A DNA stretch of 64,000 nt from Bacillus swezeyi (GTDB taxonomy: Bacteria; Bacillota; Bacilli; Bacillales; Bacillaceae). Location: contig NZ_MRBK01000006.1 in assembly GCF_001969815.1 (NCBI RefSeq), positions 186,001 through 250,000 on the forward strand, read 5' to 3'. Shown here one piece after another: positions 27,920 through 37,867 of the stretch (its first letter is position 1; each line of letters starts with the position of its first letter). The notes under the pieces were generated by a model. It did not search any database. It was given only the letters and a program-made list of their open reading frames with translations, and was not told where the DNA came from. The position numbers and the translations under genes were made by a program.

Positions 27920-29134
27920 TTGAAAATCATCGTTCAAAAATTTGGCGGAACGTCTGTAAAAGATGACCGCGGCCGACAACTGGCCTTAAGTCACATTCAA
28001 GAAGCGGTCAATGAAGGGTACAAAGCGGTTGTTGTCGTATCAGCCATGGGCCGCAAGGGAGACCCTTACGCAACCGATTCATTGCTTGATCTGCTTTACG
28101 GCGGACAGGATGCGATCACTGAACGGGAGCAGGATTTGCTGCTGTCATGCGGTGAAACGATTTCTTCAGTTGTATTTGCAAGCATGCTTTTGGAAAATGG
28201 AATGAAAGCTACGGCTTTGACGGGCGCACAGGCCGGCTTTTTAACAGATAACCAGCATACGAACGCAAAAATTCTTGAAATGAAACCGGAACGTCTTGTC
28301 AGCATGCTGGCCGAACATGATGCGGTTGTCGTCGCCGGTTTTCAAGGCGCCACGGCAAAAGGGGACATCACAACGATCGGCCGGGGCGGAAGCGACACAT
28401 CGGCCGCTGCCCTTGGAGCCGCGTTGGACGCAGAATTTATAGATATTTTCACAGATGTAGAAGGCGTCATGACCGCAGATCCGAGAATCGTTGAAAAAGC
28501 AAAGCCGCTGCCCGTGATCACCTATACGGAAATCTGCAATTTAGCCTATCAAGGTGCAAAGGTAATCCATCCGAGAGCGGTGGAGATTGCCATGCAGGCG
28601 AAGGTGCCGATTCGGGTTCGGTCAACATATTCAAAGGAAACCGGAACGCTTGTGACAAGTCACCACACTTCAAAGGCCGGAAGCGACGTGTTTGAGCGGC
28701 TCATCACAGGGATTGCCCATGTAAAAGACGTGACCCAGTTTAAAGTTCCGGCAAAAGAAGGACAATACAATGTACAGACCGAAGTGTTTAAAGCGATGGC
28801 CAATGCCGGCATCAGTGTTGATTTCTTTAATATTACCCCAAGTGAAATTGTATACACGGTAGCCGGAAACATGACAGACCGTGCGCTCGGGATACTGAAA
28901 GAATTGGGCTATGAACCCGCCATAACGAGAAATTGTGCGAAGGTGTCAGCCGTCGGTGCGGGCATTATGGGTGTACCGGGCGTCACCTCTAAAATCGTTA
29001 CCGCCCTATCGGAAAAAGGCATTCCGATTCTTCAGTCGGCAGACAGCCATACGACGATTTGGGTGCTTGTTCACGAGGAAAATATGGCGACGGCCGTAAA
29101 CGCGCTGCATGAAGTGTTTGAACTATCAAAATAA
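27920..29134 (+). CDS. dapG: Aspartokinase I (diaminopimelate-sensitive)
   Basis: 404 residues, same as B. subtilis DapG. Kinase domain with KFGGTSVKD at the N-terminus and GRGGSDTSAAALGAAL near 155; two ACT domains in the C-terminal 130 residues (NISVDF-type segment and VGAGIMGVPGVTSKI) for feedback control by meso-DAP. Phosphorylates aspartate, feeding Asd and DapA on either side. TTG start with CTTGGAGTG upstream. Confidence 0.96.
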   Translation: MKIIVQKFGGTSVKDDRGRQLALSHIQEAVNEGYKAVVVVSAMGRKGDPYATDSLLDLLYGGQDAITEREQDLLLSCGETISSVVFASMLLENGMKATALTGAQAGFLTDNQHTNAKILEMKPERLVSMLAEHDAVVVAGFQGATAKGDITTIGRGGSDTSAAALGAALDAEFIDIFTDVEGVMTADPRIVEKAKPLPVITYTEICNLAYQGAKVIHPRAVEIAMQAKVPIRVRSTYSKETGTLVTSHHTSKAGSDVFERLITGIAHVKDVTQFKVPAKEGQYNVQTEVFKAMANAGISVDFFNITPSEIVYTVAGNMTDRALGILKELGYEPAITRNCAKVSAVGAGIMGVPGVTSKIVTALSEKGIPILQSADSHTTIWVLVHEENMATAVNALHEVFELSK

Positions 29135-29164
29135 ATGTGATTGAATCATGATGAGGTGAAAAAA

Positions 29165-30034
29165 ATGAATTTCGGAAATATTGCAACTGCAATGGTTACA
29201 CCCTTTGACAAAAATGAAAATATCGATTTTCATAAATTGTCAAAGCTGATTGATTATTTGTTGAACAATGGAACGGATTCCCTCGTTGTTGCCGGAACAA
29301 CCGGGGAATCGCCGACACTGTCAGAAGAAGAAAAAATAGCGCTCATTCAATACTCCGTCAAGGAAGCTGCCGGCCGTGCGCCAATTATCGCCGGCACAGG
29401 AAGCAACAACACGAAGGCGTCGATCAAACTGACAAAAAAAGCTGAAGAAGCCGGAGCAGACGCCGTGATGCTCGTGACGCCGTATTATAACAAGCCTTCT
29501 CAAGAAGGGATGTACCGCCACTTCAGAGCGATTGCAGAAGAAACATCGCTGCCGGTCATGCTTTATAACGTGCCTGGCAGGACGGTGGCTTCGCTTGCTC
29601 CTGAAACGACGATCCGTCTGGCGGAAATTCCTAACATCGTTGCGATTAAAGAAGCGAGCGGCGATCTCGACGCCATCACGAAAATCGTTGCTGAAACACC
29701 TGATGATTTTGCCGTGTATTCAGGCGATGACAGCCTCACCCTGCCTGCTTTGTCTGTCGGAGGCAGAGGAATCGTTTCCGTTGCATCACACATCATCGGG
29801 CCGGAAATGCAGGAGATGATCAAACATTATATCGACGGGAATACGGCACAAGCAGCCTTGATCCATCAGAAGCTTCTCCCGCTGATGAAAGGCCTTTTCG
29901 CAGCTCCGAATCCGTCTCCTTTAAAGACGGCTCTTCAGCTGAAGGGTCTTGACGTCGGATCTGTCCGGCTCCCTTTGATTCCGCTAAATGAAGATGAACG
30001 ACTCCGTTTAAGCAGCCTGATCAACGGCTTGTAA
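29165..30034 (+). CDS. dapA: 4-hydroxy-tetrahydrodipicolinate synthase
   Basis: 289 residues from ATG 29165 with GATGAGGTGAAAAAA; an upstream in-frame start lacks a site. TIM-barrel aldolase of the DapA family: VAGTTGESPTLS, MLYNVPGRT with the active-site tyrosine, and AIKEASGD with the Schiff-base lysine near 162. Condenses pyruvate with aspartate semialdehyde; the product is used for DAP and by SpoVFAB for dipicolinate. Last gene of asd-dapG-dapA. Confidence 0.97.
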   Translation: MNFGNIATAMVTPFDKNENIDFHKLSKLIDYLLNNGTDSLVVAGTTGESPTLSEEEKIALIQYSVKEAAGRAPIIAGTGSNNTKASIKLTKKAEEAGADAVMLVTPYYNKPSQEGMYRHFRAIAEETSLPVMLYNVPGRTVASLAPETTIRLAEIPNIVAIKEASGDLDAITKIVAETPDDFAVYSGDDSLTLPALSVGGRGIVSVASHIIGPEMQEMIKHYIDGNTAQAALIHQKLLPLMKGLFAAPNPSPLKTALQLKGLDVGSVRLPLIPLNEDERLRLSSLINGL

Positions 30035-30104
30035 AAACCAATACGGACGAAAACGGTCATTCTCTTTTGGAGGGGATGGCCGTTTGTTATATACATAATG
30101 GTTC

Positions 30105-30134
30105 TTGTTTTCTAAAATTAAATTCAGGTATAAT
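30105..30134 (+). promoter_or_regulatory. rnjB promoter (SigA)
   Basis: TTGTTT (30105-30110), 18-nt spacer, consensus TATAAT (30129-30134). Confidence 0.55.
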
Positions 30135-30181
30135 AGGGACAAGTGATGATGGACGGGTACTTAGATTAGGAGGATTACAAT

Positions 30182-31846
30182 TTGAAAAAAAATACAGAAA
30201 ATATTAGAATCATCGCCTTAGGAGGCGTCGGGGAGATCGGAAAAAACCTTTATGTCATTGAAATCGACTCTGACATATTCGTGGTTGATGCCGGACTCAT
30301 GCATCCAGAAAATGAAATGTTGGGAATCGATGTCGTTATCCCTGACATTTCCTATTTAATCGAACGATCTGACCGCGTAAAGGCGATCTTTCTGACACAC
30401 GGACATGAAGAAAACATCGGAGGCGTTTTTTACTGCCTGAACAAACTATCCGTGCCTGTTTACGGAACAAAACTGACGCTTGCCCTTTTAAAAGAAACGC
30501 TGAAGCAGTACGGTTCAAATAAAAAAGCTGATTTAAGAGAGGTCCATTCCAAGTCCGTTATTACATTTGAGTCAACAAAAGTGTCATTTTTCAGAACAAA
30601 CCACAGCATCCCTGATTCCGTCGGTGTCAGCTTTAAAACTTCCCTTGGATCCATCGTTAGCACAGGCGATTTCAAATTTGACCAAACACCAGTTTTAAAC
30701 CAGACGAGCGACATCGGCGAAATCGCCAAAATCGGCAACAGCGGTGTACTTTGTCTGCTTTCTGACAGCGCCAACGCTGAAAAGCCGGGCTATACGCCGT
30801 CAGAAGCCGTTGTGGGCGGTGAAATTTCCGATGTGATGTATAACGCGGAAAACCGTGTGATCGTTGCTGCATTCGCTTCAAACTTTAACCGGATTCAGCA
30901 GGTGATTGATGCCGCTCTTCAAAACGGCAGAAAACTTGCGGTTTCAGGAAAAAATATCTCCGCCATCCTGCAGCTCGCCATTAAGCTTGGCTATGTAACG
31001 GCAGACGAGGATATGTTCATCCCTGTCCAGGAAGTCAAAAAGCACCCGAAAAAAGAAGTTGCCATTTTGACCGGAGACAATCATGGAGAGCCGCTGGCTG
31101 CTTTGACAAGAATCGCAAAACAAGGGCATAAGCAGATTGATATTGAAGAAGGGGATACCGTTTTAATCGCATCCTCTCCAGTACCGGGCCAGGAATTGGT
31201 GTATTCCAAAGCCGTCGATCTTTTGACAAGAGCGGGTGCCCACGTTGTATTCGCACAAAAACGCGTCCATGTTTCAGGGCACGGCTGCCAGGAGGAGCTG
31301 AAGCTGATGCTGAATCTTCTGAAGCCGAAGTATTTAATTCCTGTAAACGGCGAATACAGAATGCAAAAAGCGCATTCCAAGCTTGCTGAAGAAATCGGAA
31401 TGAAGCGGAGCGACATTTTTCTTGTTGAAAAAGGCGATGTCGTTGAGTTTCGCGGCCAAAACGTCAAAATCGGCGATAAGGTGCAGTCAGGCAACATTCT
31501 GATTGACGGGCTCGGTGTGGGCGATATCGGCAACATCGTACTCAGAGATCGGCGTCTCCTTTCCCAGGACGGAATCTTAATCGTTGTCATTACCCTTGAT
31601 AAAAAGAAAAAATATCTTGTATCAGGACCCGAAATTATCACGAGAGGTTTTGTCTATGTCAGGGAATCTGAACAGCTGATCGTTGAAGCGACAGAGCGTG
31701 TCAGAGATATCGTCAAAGAAAGCACAGAAAACGCAGTCGTCGAATGGTCCGCCTTAAAACAAACCATGCGCGACGCCTTGAATCAATTCTTATATGAAAA
31801 AACAAAACGAAAACCAATGATCATCCCAATCATCATGGAAGTATAA
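30182..31846 (+). CDS. rnjB: Ribonuclease J2
   Basis: 554 residues (B. subtilis YmfA/RnjB 555). Metallo-beta-lactamase/beta-CASP RNase. The MBL motif reads HGHEENIGG near 80 instead of the HGHEDHIGG type found in RNase J1, consistent with the weaker activity reported for J2. Beta-CASP part contains FASNFNRIQQV and HVSGHGCQEELKLM near 360; C-terminal domain from about 460. It forms a complex with RNase J1 in mRNA decay and maturation. TTG start with TAGGAGGATTACAA. Confidence 0.95.
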   Translation: MKKNTENIRIIALGGVGEIGKNLYVIEIDSDIFVVDAGLMHPENEMLGIDVVIPDISYLIERSDRVKAIFLTHGHEENIGGVFYCLNKLSVPVYGTKLTLALLKETLKQYGSNKKADLREVHSKSVITFESTKVSFFRTNHSIPDSVGVSFKTSLGSIVSTGDFKFDQTPVLNQTSDIGEIAKIGNSGVLCLLSDSANAEKPGYTPSEAVVGGEISDVMYNAENRVIVAAFASNFNRIQQVIDAALQNGRKLAVSGKNISAILQLAIKLGYVTADEDMFIPVQEVKKHPKKEVAILTGDNHGEPLAALTRIAKQGHKQIDIEEGDTVLIASSPVPGQELVYSKAVDLLTRAGAHVVFAQKRVHVSGHGCQEELKLMLNLLKPKYLIPVNGEYRMQKAHSKLAEEIGMKRSDIFLVEKGDVVEFRGQNVKIGDKVQSGNILIDGLGVGDIGNIVLRDRRLLSQDGILIVVITLDKKKKYLVSGPEIITRGFVYVRESEQLIVEATERVRDIVKESTENAVVEWSALKQTMRDALNQFLYEKTKRKPMIIPIIMEV

Positions 31847-31847
31847 A

Positions 31848-32040
31848 GAAAAACCAAGAGGATCCCTCTTGGTTTTTTACCTTAAAGCCCAGCTTGGCTT
31901 GAAAACGCTTGAAGTCTAGGAACGGCGAGCATCGGAGCGGAGCGTATGACTGATACGTGAGCACCGAAGCGCAGCCGTGACGACGAATGCAAGCGTTTCT
32001 CAACAAGCTGAAACCAAGAGGATCCCTCTTGGTTTTTTTA
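31848..32040 (+). repeat. Structured intergenic element bounded by two identical terminators
   Basis: The 27-nt block containing AACCAAGAG-GATCC-CTCTTGGTT plus T run occurs twice, at 31851-31877 and 32011-32037, exactly 160 bp apart. Between them is an RNA-like fold: outer stem CAGCTTG (31890-31896) with CAAGCTG (32004-32010), next stem AAACGCTTG (31903-31911) with CAAGCGTTT (31990-31998), and an inner GC-rich cloverleaf-like part including GCGTAT-GACTG-ATACGT. Size and sequence style recall the roughly 190-bp dispersed repeat described in the B. subtilis genome and relatives; that identity is from memory. The first copy also terminates rnjB. Confidence 0.75.
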
Positions 32041-32042
32041 TA

Positions 32043-32072
32043 TTGTATGAAAAAAACGCCATTGTCCATAAT
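32043..32072 (+). promoter_or_regulatory. Candidate tepA promoter
   Basis: TTGTAT (32043-32048), 18-nt spacer, CATAAT (32067-32072), immediately after the second terminator. Confidence 0.45.
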
Positions 32073-32103
32073 ACAAAAGAAACTCGAGAAAGAGGTGAGC
32101 CAG

Positions 32104-32850
32104 ATGGATTCAAACCGGATACAAAACGGGGACGGACAAGGAGGGCAGCCGGACAAGCAGGACGGTAAAGACAATCTTGTCAACAAAATTCAGCAGCTTG
32201 GCCAAACGACGCTTCCGCAAATGGGGCAGGACTCAAACATTCACTGTCTGACCATCATCGGGCAAATTGAAGGGCATGTACAGCTTCCGCCCCAAAATAA
32301 AACGACAAAGTACGAACACGTGATTCCGCAGATTGTCGCAGTAGAACAAAATCCTAAAATCGAAGGGCTGCTCATTATATTGAATACAGTGGGCGGCGAT
32401 GTTGAAGCAGGACTGGCGATAGCTGAAATGCTGGCGTCGCTGTCAAAACCGACGGTTTCAATCGTGCTCGGAGGCGGCCATTCAATCGGTGTTCCAATTG
32501 CCGTTTCCTGTGACCACAGCTATATCGCCGAAACCGCGACAATGACGATTCATCCGGTTAGACTGACAGGGCTTGTTATCGGTGTGCCGCAAACATTTGA
32601 ATACCTTGACAAAATGCAGGAAAGAGTTATTAACTTCGTGACAAGCCATTCAAACATTTCGGAAGACAAATTTAAAGAGCTGATGTTTTCAAAAGGGAAT
32701 CTGACCCGTGACATCGGAACAAATGTCGTCGGAAAGGATGCGGTCAAGGATGGTTTAATCGATGAGACGGGCGGAGTCGGCCAAGCGATCAATAAGCTCA
32801 ATGAATTGATTGAACAGAACCGCGGCGGTGAGGAAAGGATGATTCAATGA
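32104..32850 (+). CDS. tepA: ClpP-like protease TepA (translocation-enhancing protein)
   Basis: 248 residues from ATG 32104, with AAGAGGTGAG 6-8 nt upstream; the longer open frame begins inside the terminator. ClpP/crotonase fold of peptidase family S14: [15 protein letters not shown] near 94, nucleophile serine in [11 protein letters not shown] near 129, histidine in MTIHPVRL near 154. Hydrophilic Gln/Asp-rich N-terminus, no signal peptide. TepA (YmfB) of B. subtilis was reported to aid preprotein translocation and spore outgrowth. Overlaps ylzJ by four bases (ATGA). Confidence 0.92.
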   Translation: MDSNRIQNGDGQGGQPDKQDGKDNLVNKIQQLGQTTLPQMGQDSNIHCLTIIGQIEGHVQLPPQNKTTKYEHVIPQIVAVEQNPKIEGLLIILNTVGGDVEAGLAIAEMLASLSKPTVSIVLGGGHSIGVPIAVSCDHSYIAETATMTIHPVRLTGLVIGVPQTFEYLDKMQERVINFVTSHSNISEDKFKELMFSKGNLTRDIGTNVVGKDAVKDGLIDETGGVGQAINKLNELIEQNRGGEERMIQ

Positions 32851-33062
32851 TTCTGTATACGACCATGCCGCAGGAAATCGTTTTCGCCGGGCAGTCAGAA
32901 GGAACGAACTTGAGACAAATCGATGTAAACGGCGTCCCGCTCCTGGTTGAAATGAATGGAGAAGAAGCCAGAGTGGTTCAGGTTCTCAGCACAAATCCAA
33001 TGGATTTCTTAAAACAGGAGACAGCCCCAGGGCAGACGCTGAAACTGACATTTTATAAATAG
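32847..33062 (+). CDS. ylzJ: YlzJ-like protein
   Basis: 71 residues, start overlapping the tepA stop. Conserved in Bacillus after tepA, with MPQEIVFAG at the N-terminus and GVPLLVE in the centre. Small, no membrane segment, no known function. Translational coupling to tepA suggests a shared role. Confidence 0.85.
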   Translation: MILYTTMPQEIVFAGQSEGTNLRQIDVNGVPLLVEMNGEEARVVQVLSTNPMDFLKQETAPGQTLKLTFYK

Positions 33063-33086
33063 CTGAAGTGTCACAAGGATAAATAT

Positions 33087-33150
33087 GCTATAATAGGGGA
33101 ATCCAGAGGAAAAATTGCAGCCGGAAGCAGGCTGCTTTCTCTTTGTTTTT
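33087..33150 (+). promoter_or_regulatory. Extended -10 promoter and leader hairpin of spoIIIE
   Basis: TATAAT at 33089-33094, preceded by TG at 33086-33087 and C at 33088 (extended -10), with a weak -35. About 16 nt after the expected start is GCAGCC-7 nt-GGCTGC (33117-33135) followed by a T-rich tract, so initiating transcripts may be attenuated here and read-through from ylzJ reduced. Confidence 0.5.
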
Positions 33151-33182
33151 ATATTTTTTATTATGCAGTAAGGTGATGGAAC

Positions 33183-35522
33183 ATGGCAAAAAGAAAAAGA
33201 AAATCGAAAAAGAAACAAAAACAGGTCAAACGGATTAATCTTAAATTTGAATTGTACGGTTTAATTTGTATCGCCATATCGATCATTGCAGTTTTACAGC
33301 TTGGTGTTGCAGGTCAAACGTTCATTTACATGTTCCGTTTTTTTGCAGGAGAATGGTTTATCCTGTGTCTGCTAGCTCTCTTTTTAACTGGTGTATCGCT
33401 GTTTTGGAAGAAAAAAACGCCCAGCTTTCTGACGAGAAGAAAAGCGGGGCTTTATTGCATCATTGCAAGCATTCTGCTCCTGTCTCATGTTCAGCTGTTT
33501 CAGCACTTGGCAGACAGGGGAATGATCCAGTCTCCTAGCGTGATACAAAATACGTGGGAGCTGTTTATGATGGACTTGAAAGGCAAGACGGGCTCGCCTG
33601 ATCTTGGCGGCGGAATGATTGGAGCGGTGCTGTTTGCGGCATCATATTTCCTGTTCGCCTCTGCCGGATCTAAAATTATTGCCATTTTTCTGATTCTGAT
33701 CGGCCTCCTGCTGATCACTGACCGTTCGCTTCAGGAGACGCTGATTAAATGGACGGCTCCGGTTGCGTCTTTCATCAAAGATCAATGGCATGCGTTTCTT
33801 GCCGATCTCAAGCAATTGAAAAACAATACACCAAAAAAGAAATCAGGAAAAAAACGCAAAACGCAGCGGAAACCCACCGCTGCTGAAGACCCTGTACAGG
33901 AGCCGGAACCCGATCAGGAACCGGATCCGGTTATTCAATCCGAACCGATAATCTCAAGTTTTTCCGACCGTGACGAAACATCTGATGTACAAGCTTATGA
34001 AACGCCAGAGCCGGCTGAAACAGCTCCCGAACCCGAAGCGGATGGGGACATGCAAACCGCTCCGGAAATTACGTTTACAGAGCTTGAAAATAAGGACTAT
34101 CAGCTCCCATCCATCAATTTATTAGATGATCCGAAGCATACGGGACAGCAGACCGACAAAAAAAATATTTATGATAATGCGAGAAAGCTTGAGAGAACAT
34201 TCCAAAGCTTCGGGGTCAAAGCGAAAGTGACCCAGGTCCACCTCGGTCCGGCAGTGACGAAATATGAAGTCTATCCTGATGTCGGCGTCAAAGTGAGCAA
34301 GATTGTCAATTTGAGCGATGACTTGGCGCTGGCCCTTGCTGCCAAGGATATCCGCATCGAGGCGCCGATACCCGGGAAATCGGCGATCGGCATCGAAGTG
34401 CCGAATGCAGAGGTTGCGATGGTTTCCCTGAAAGAAGTGCTCGAATCCAAGCTGAATGACCGGCCAGATGCAAAGCTGATGATCGGACTTGGCCGGAATA
34501 TTTCCGGAGAAGCGGTTTTGGCTGAATTAAACAAAATGCCCCATCTTCTTGTCGCAGGTGCGACGGGAAGCGGAAAAAGCGTCTGTGTCAACGGTATTAT
34601 CACAAGTGTTTTAATGAGGGCAAAACCGCATGAAGTCAAAATGATGATGATCGATCCAAAAATGGTCGAACTGAACGTTTATAACGGGATTCCTCATTTG
34701 CTTGCTCCTGTTGTGACTGATCCGAAAAAGGCGTCACAGGCCTTAAAAAAAGTCGTCAATGAAATGGAGCGTCGCTATGAATTGTTTTCACACACGGGGA
34801 CGAGAAATATCGAAGGGTATAATGATTACATTAAACGGATGAATGCATCAGAAGAAGCAAAGCAGCCCGAGCTTCCGTATATTATCGTGATTGTGGACGA
34901 GCTTGCCGATTTAATGATGGTCGCTTCTTCAGATGTTGAAGATTCAATCACAAGGCTATCGCAAATGGCCCGTGCAGCCGGAATCCATCTGATCATCGCA
35001 ACGCAGCGCCCGTCAGTCGATGTCATCACTGGTGTGATCAAAGCCAATATTCCTTCAAGGATTGCTTTCAGTGTATCTTCACAGACAGATTCCAGAACCA
35101 TTCTCGATATGGGGGGCGCTGAAAAGCTTCTTGGAAGAGGGGACATGCTGTTTCTGCCTGTCGGAGCCAACAAGCCGCTTCGCGTTCAAGGAGCCTTTTT
35201 ATCAGATGAAGAGGTTGAAAAAGTCGTTGACCATGTCATTACTCAGCAAAAGGCCCAGTATCAAGAGGAAATGATTCCTGAGGAAACGACGGAAACGCTC
35301 AGTGAAGTGACAGATGATCTTTACGATGAAGCGGTCGGACTTGTCGTCAACATGCAGACGGCTTCCGTTTCCATGCTGCAAAGAAGGTTCCGCATCGGCT
35401 ACACGCGGGCGGCCCGGCTGATCGATGCGATGGAAGAACGGGGCGTCGTCGGTCCTTATGAAGGATCAAAGCCCCGCGAAGTTCTGATGTCAAAAGAACA
35501 ATATGAAGAGCTCTCTTCTTAA
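33183..35522 (+). CDS. spoIIIE: DNA translocase SpoIIIE (FtsK family)
   Basis: 779 residues (B. subtilis 787). Basic N-terminus, four membrane segments within about 20-185, a Pro/Glu-rich linker, then the motor: Walker A GATGSGKS near 459, Walker B region [14 protein letters not shown] near 575, and the C-terminal gamma winged helix ([23 protein letters not shown]) that reads SRS sequences. It pumps the chromosome through the sporulation septum. ATG start with AAGGTGATGGAAC upstream. Confidence 0.97.
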   Translation: MAKRKRKSKKKQKQVKRINLKFELYGLICIAISIIAVLQLGVAGQTFIYMFRFFAGEWFILCLLALFLTGVSLFWKKKTPSFLTRRKAGLYCIIASILLLSHVQLFQHLADRGMIQSPSVIQNTWELFMMDLKGKTGSPDLGGGMIGAVLFAASYFLFASAGSKIIAIFLILIGLLLITDRSLQETLIKWTAPVASFIKDQWHAFLADLKQLKNNTPKKKSGKKRKTQRKPTAAEDPVQEPEPDQEPDPVIQSEPIISSFSDRDETSDVQAYETPEPAETAPEPEADGDMQTAPEITFTELENKDYQLPSINLLDDPKHTGQQTDKKNIYDNARKLERTFQSFGVKAKVTQVHLGPAVTKYEVYPDVGVKVSKIVNLSDDLALALAAKDIRIEAPIPGKSAIGIEVPNAEVAMVSLKEVLESKLNDRPDAKLMIGLGRNISGEAVLAELNKMPHLLVAGATGSGKSVCVNGIITSVLMRAKPHEVKMMMIDPKMVELNVYNGIPHLLAPVVTDPKKASQALKKVVNEMERRYELFSHTGTRNIEGYNDYIKRMNASEEAKQPELPYIIVIVDELADLMMVASSDVEDSITRLSQMARAAGIHLIIATQRPSVDVITGVIKANIPSRIAFSVSSQTDSRTILDMGGAEKLLGRGDMLFLPVGANKPLRVQGAFLSDEEVEKVVDHVITQQKAQYQEEMIPEETTETLSEVTDDLYDEAVGLVVNMQTASVSMLQRRFRIGYTRAARLIDAMEERGVVGPYEGSKPREVLMSKEQYEELSS

Positions 35523-35545
35523 GAGAAGAGAGCTCAGTTTCCTAT
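35508..35545 (+). terminator. Hairpin overlapping the spoIIIE stop
   Basis: GAGCTCTCTTCT / AGAAGAGAGCTC, a perfect 12-bp stem containing the stop codon region, followed by only a short pyrimidine stretch (AGTTTCC). Weak as a terminator, strong as a 3' hairpin. Confidence 0.6.
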
Positions 35546-35604
35546 AAAAATATTATGTAAACTGTTCGTGTGAAAAAGCGTCTATTTATTTATTTGACAA
35601 AACA

Positions 35605-35653
35605 TGATATAGTTATCCTCAATTAAAGGTAATTTGAATCTGATCTGGTCAGA
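35605..35653 (+). promoter_or_regulatory. ymfC promoter and possible operator
   Basis: TG-A-TATAGT (35605-35613) is an extended -10. Downstream, TCTGA-TCTGG-TCAGA (35639-35653) is a 15-bp dyad just before the ribosome binding site, a plausible autoregulatory site for the GntR-family product. Confidence 0.45.
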
Positions 35654-35665
35654 CGGAGGGAGAAC

Positions 35666-36394
35666 ATGTCGATAAAAGCTGACAATCAACGTTTATGTCT
35701 TAAAGTGATTGATCGGATAAAAGATGATATACAAAACGGAGTCTATCGTGAAAATGAGCAGCTCCCCTCTGAATTCGAGCTGTCAAAAATGATGGGCGTC
35801 AGCAGAACGGCTTTGCGGGAAGCGCTCAGCATATTGCAAGAAGAAAATGTCATCGTCAGAAGGCATGGCGTCGGCACTTTTGTAAACCCAAAGCCTTTAT
35901 TCCTGTCAGGTATTGAGCAGCTGAACAGCGTCACGAAAATGATTGAACAGGCAAGCATGACCCCGGGAACCATTTTTATGTCTTCACAGGTGACCCATCC
36001 GACTGAAGACGACATGCTCCGCTTTCAGCTTACAGAAGACAGTGAAATCTTCCTGCTGGAGCGGGTGAGAACGGCAAATGGGACACCCGTTGTCTATTGC
36101 CTTGATAAAATACCGATGGCGATTCTGCCCAAAGGGTTTTCACATGAGCAGGAATCGATGTTTGGATGGCTGGAGAATAAGTCAGGTGCGGTCATCAGCT
36201 ATGCGGTTGCAGACATCGTGCCAATCGGCTATCATGATACGGTCTCTCAAATTCTTGAGTGTGATCCGGAGACCGCTCTCTTGCTATTAAAGCAGATCCA
36301 TTATGATCAAAATGACAGGCCAGTATTATATTCATTAAACTATTTTCGGGCTGATAAATTCAGGTTTCATGTCGTCAGAAAACGTTTTGAATAA
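35666..36394 (+). CDS. ymfC: GntR/HutC family transcriptional regulator YmfC
   Basis: 242 residues. N-terminal winged helix ([52 protein letters not shown] split over about 16-70) and C-terminal UTRA effector domain ([22 protein letters not shown]). Recognises a small ligand, unknown here. Adjacent to the exporter gene ymfD, which it may control. ATG start with GGAGGGAGAAC. A terminator follows. Confidence 0.9.
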   Translation: MSIKADNQRLCLKVIDRIKDDIQNGVYRENEQLPSEFELSKMMGVSRTALREALSILQEENVIVRRHGVGTFVNPKPLFLSGIEQLNSVTKMIEQASMTPGTIFMSSQVTHPTEDDMLRFQLTEDSEIFLLERVRTANGTPVVYCLDKIPMAILPKGFSHEQESMFGWLENKSGAVISYAVADIVPIGYHDTVSQILECDPETALLLLKQIHYDQNDRPVLYSLNYFRADKFRFHVVRKRFE

Positions 36395-36396
36395 AG

Positions 36397-36428
36397 GCGG
36401 GCGCTCAGAACGAGCGGCTGTTTTTTTG
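36397..36428 (+). terminator. ymfC terminator
   Basis: CGCTC-AGAAC-GAGCG stem with flanking pairs and TTTTTTT. Confidence 0.8.
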
Positions 36429-36501
36429 CATGTCATACATAAATACACCCACACTAAGCCACAATAATGGCTGGAAATATGAATGAATTGGGTGAAAAAA
36501 G

Positions 36502-37725
36502 TTGAGCAGAAAAAAAGGCGTTAAAAGCATTATCGCGCTGTCTTCGGTCCCGCTTGTCATGACGCTTGGCAACTCGATGCTGATTCCCGTTTTGCCGGTG
36601 ATTGAAAAAACATTAAACATTTCTTCCTTTCAAGTTTCTTTGATCATTACGGTTTACTCGGTTGTTGCGATTATATGCATTCCGATTACCGGCTATATGT
36701 CCGACCAGTTTGGAAGAAAAAAGGTCATGCTTCCATGTTTGGTGATTGCCGGAGCCGGAGGCGCTCTCGCAGGCTTTGCCTCATCTTTTTTCAAAGAGCC
36801 GTATGCCATGATTTTAGCGGGACGGGTTCTTCAAGGCATCGGTTCAGCGGGGGCTGCTCCGATCGTCATGCCGTTTATAGGGGATCTGTTTCAAAACGAT
36901 GAAGAGATCAGTGCAGGTCTCGGAGACATTGAGACGGCAAATACTGCCGGAAAAGTATTAAGCCCAATCTTAGGGGCTTTTTTAGCATCATGGGTTTGGT
37001 TCATGCCGTTCTGGTTTATTCCGATTGTGTCTCTGGTCAGCTTTTTTCTCGTATTGTTTTTTGTGCCGAAGCCGAAGGAGAAAAGTGATGAGAAGAGATC
37101 GTTCAAAGATTTTACGAAAAATGTGAGGAAGGTATTTAAAAGGGAAGGACGCTGGCTGGTGTCCATCTTTATGATCGGCGGCATTATTATGTTTCTTTTA
37201 TTCGGGGTGCTGTTTTACCTGTCAGATAACCTGGAGAAAGAGTACCAGATTGAAGGGATTGTAAAAGGGGCGCTGCTCAGCATTCCGCTGCTTTTTCTAT
37301 CCGTTAGTTCATACCTCGCCGGCAAGCTGATCGGCAACAATAAAATCAGAATGAAAATTTGTGTGCTCATCGGGATGATCCTGCTTGCTTTGTCTTTCGG
37401 AGGATTATGGTGGAACCACAGCTTCTATCCATTATTTTTGTTTATGAGTATCGGCGGCATCGGAATCGGGATATCCCTTCCTTCACTTGATGCTCTGATT
37501 ACAGAGGGAATCGAAAAAGAAGAACGCGGAACGATATCGTCATTTTACAACAGCATGCGGTTTATCGGAGTAGCTCTCGGCCCGCCGGTCTTTGCCTACA
37601 TGATGACTAATGCGGGCTGGCTGATTTTCATCGTGTCGCTTCTGTGCAGTTTGGCCGCTTTGGCGCTTGTATTGTTTAATATTGATCCAAAGGAAAATGA
37701 TCATGAAACGGTAAAGACGGTGTGA
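36502..37725 (+). CDS. ymfD: MFS exporter YmfD (bacillibactin-exporter type)
   Basis: 407 residues with about twelve hydrophobic segments. Major facilitator drug-efflux type: GYMSDQFGRKKVML between TM2 and TM3 (motif A) and AGRVLQGIGSAGAAPIVMPFIGDLF in TM4-TM5. The B. subtilis protein at this locus is reported to export the siderophore bacillibactin; the substrate here is inferred from synteny. TTG start, moderate site ATTGGGTGAAAAAAG. Own terminator downstream. Confidence 0.85.
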   Translation: MSRKKGVKSIIALSSVPLVMTLGNSMLIPVLPVIEKTLNISSFQVSLIITVYSVVAIICIPITGYMSDQFGRKKVMLPCLVIAGAGGALAGFASSFFKEPYAMILAGRVLQGIGSAGAAPIVMPFIGDLFQNDEEISAGLGDIETANTAGKVLSPILGAFLASWVWFMPFWFIPIVSLVSFFLVLFFVPKPKEKSDEKRSFKDFTKNVRKVFKREGRWLVSIFMIGGIIMFLLFGVLFYLSDNLEKEYQIEGIVKGALLSIPLLFLSVSSYLAGKLIGNNKIRMKICVLIGMILLALSFGGLWWNHSFYPLFLFMSIGGIGIGISLPSLDALITEGIEKEERGTISSFYNSMRFIGVALGPPVFAYMMTNAGWLIFIVSLLCSLAALALVLFNIDPKENDHETVKTV

Positions 37726-37745
37726 ATCTGCACCGTTCTTTTTTT
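37717..37745 (+). terminator. ymfD terminator
   Basis: ACGGTG-TGAATCTG-CACCGT stem overlapping the stop codon, followed by TCTTTTTTT. Confidence 0.85.
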
Positions 37746-37780
37746 CACAAGGGTTTTAGTTTCCTTAAATCCCCTCCAGT

Positions 37781-37789
37781 TGATATAAT
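37781..37789 (+). promoter_or_regulatory. ymfF extended -10 promoter
   Basis: TGA-TATAAT; no recognisable -35. It would drive ymfF-ymfH. Confidence 0.5.
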
Positions 37790-37867
37790 TACAACCAAAC
37801 AGCTCAGAAGCATATGCTTCAATCGGGTCATAATACATAATATAAACAAGGACGAAGGAGGTTCTTT

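Noticed and set aside
35594-35599. TTGACA before ymfC as a -35 box
   Set aside because: No -10 at 16-18 nt; the nearby TGATATAGT is only 8 nt away, so the TTGACA is probably incidental.
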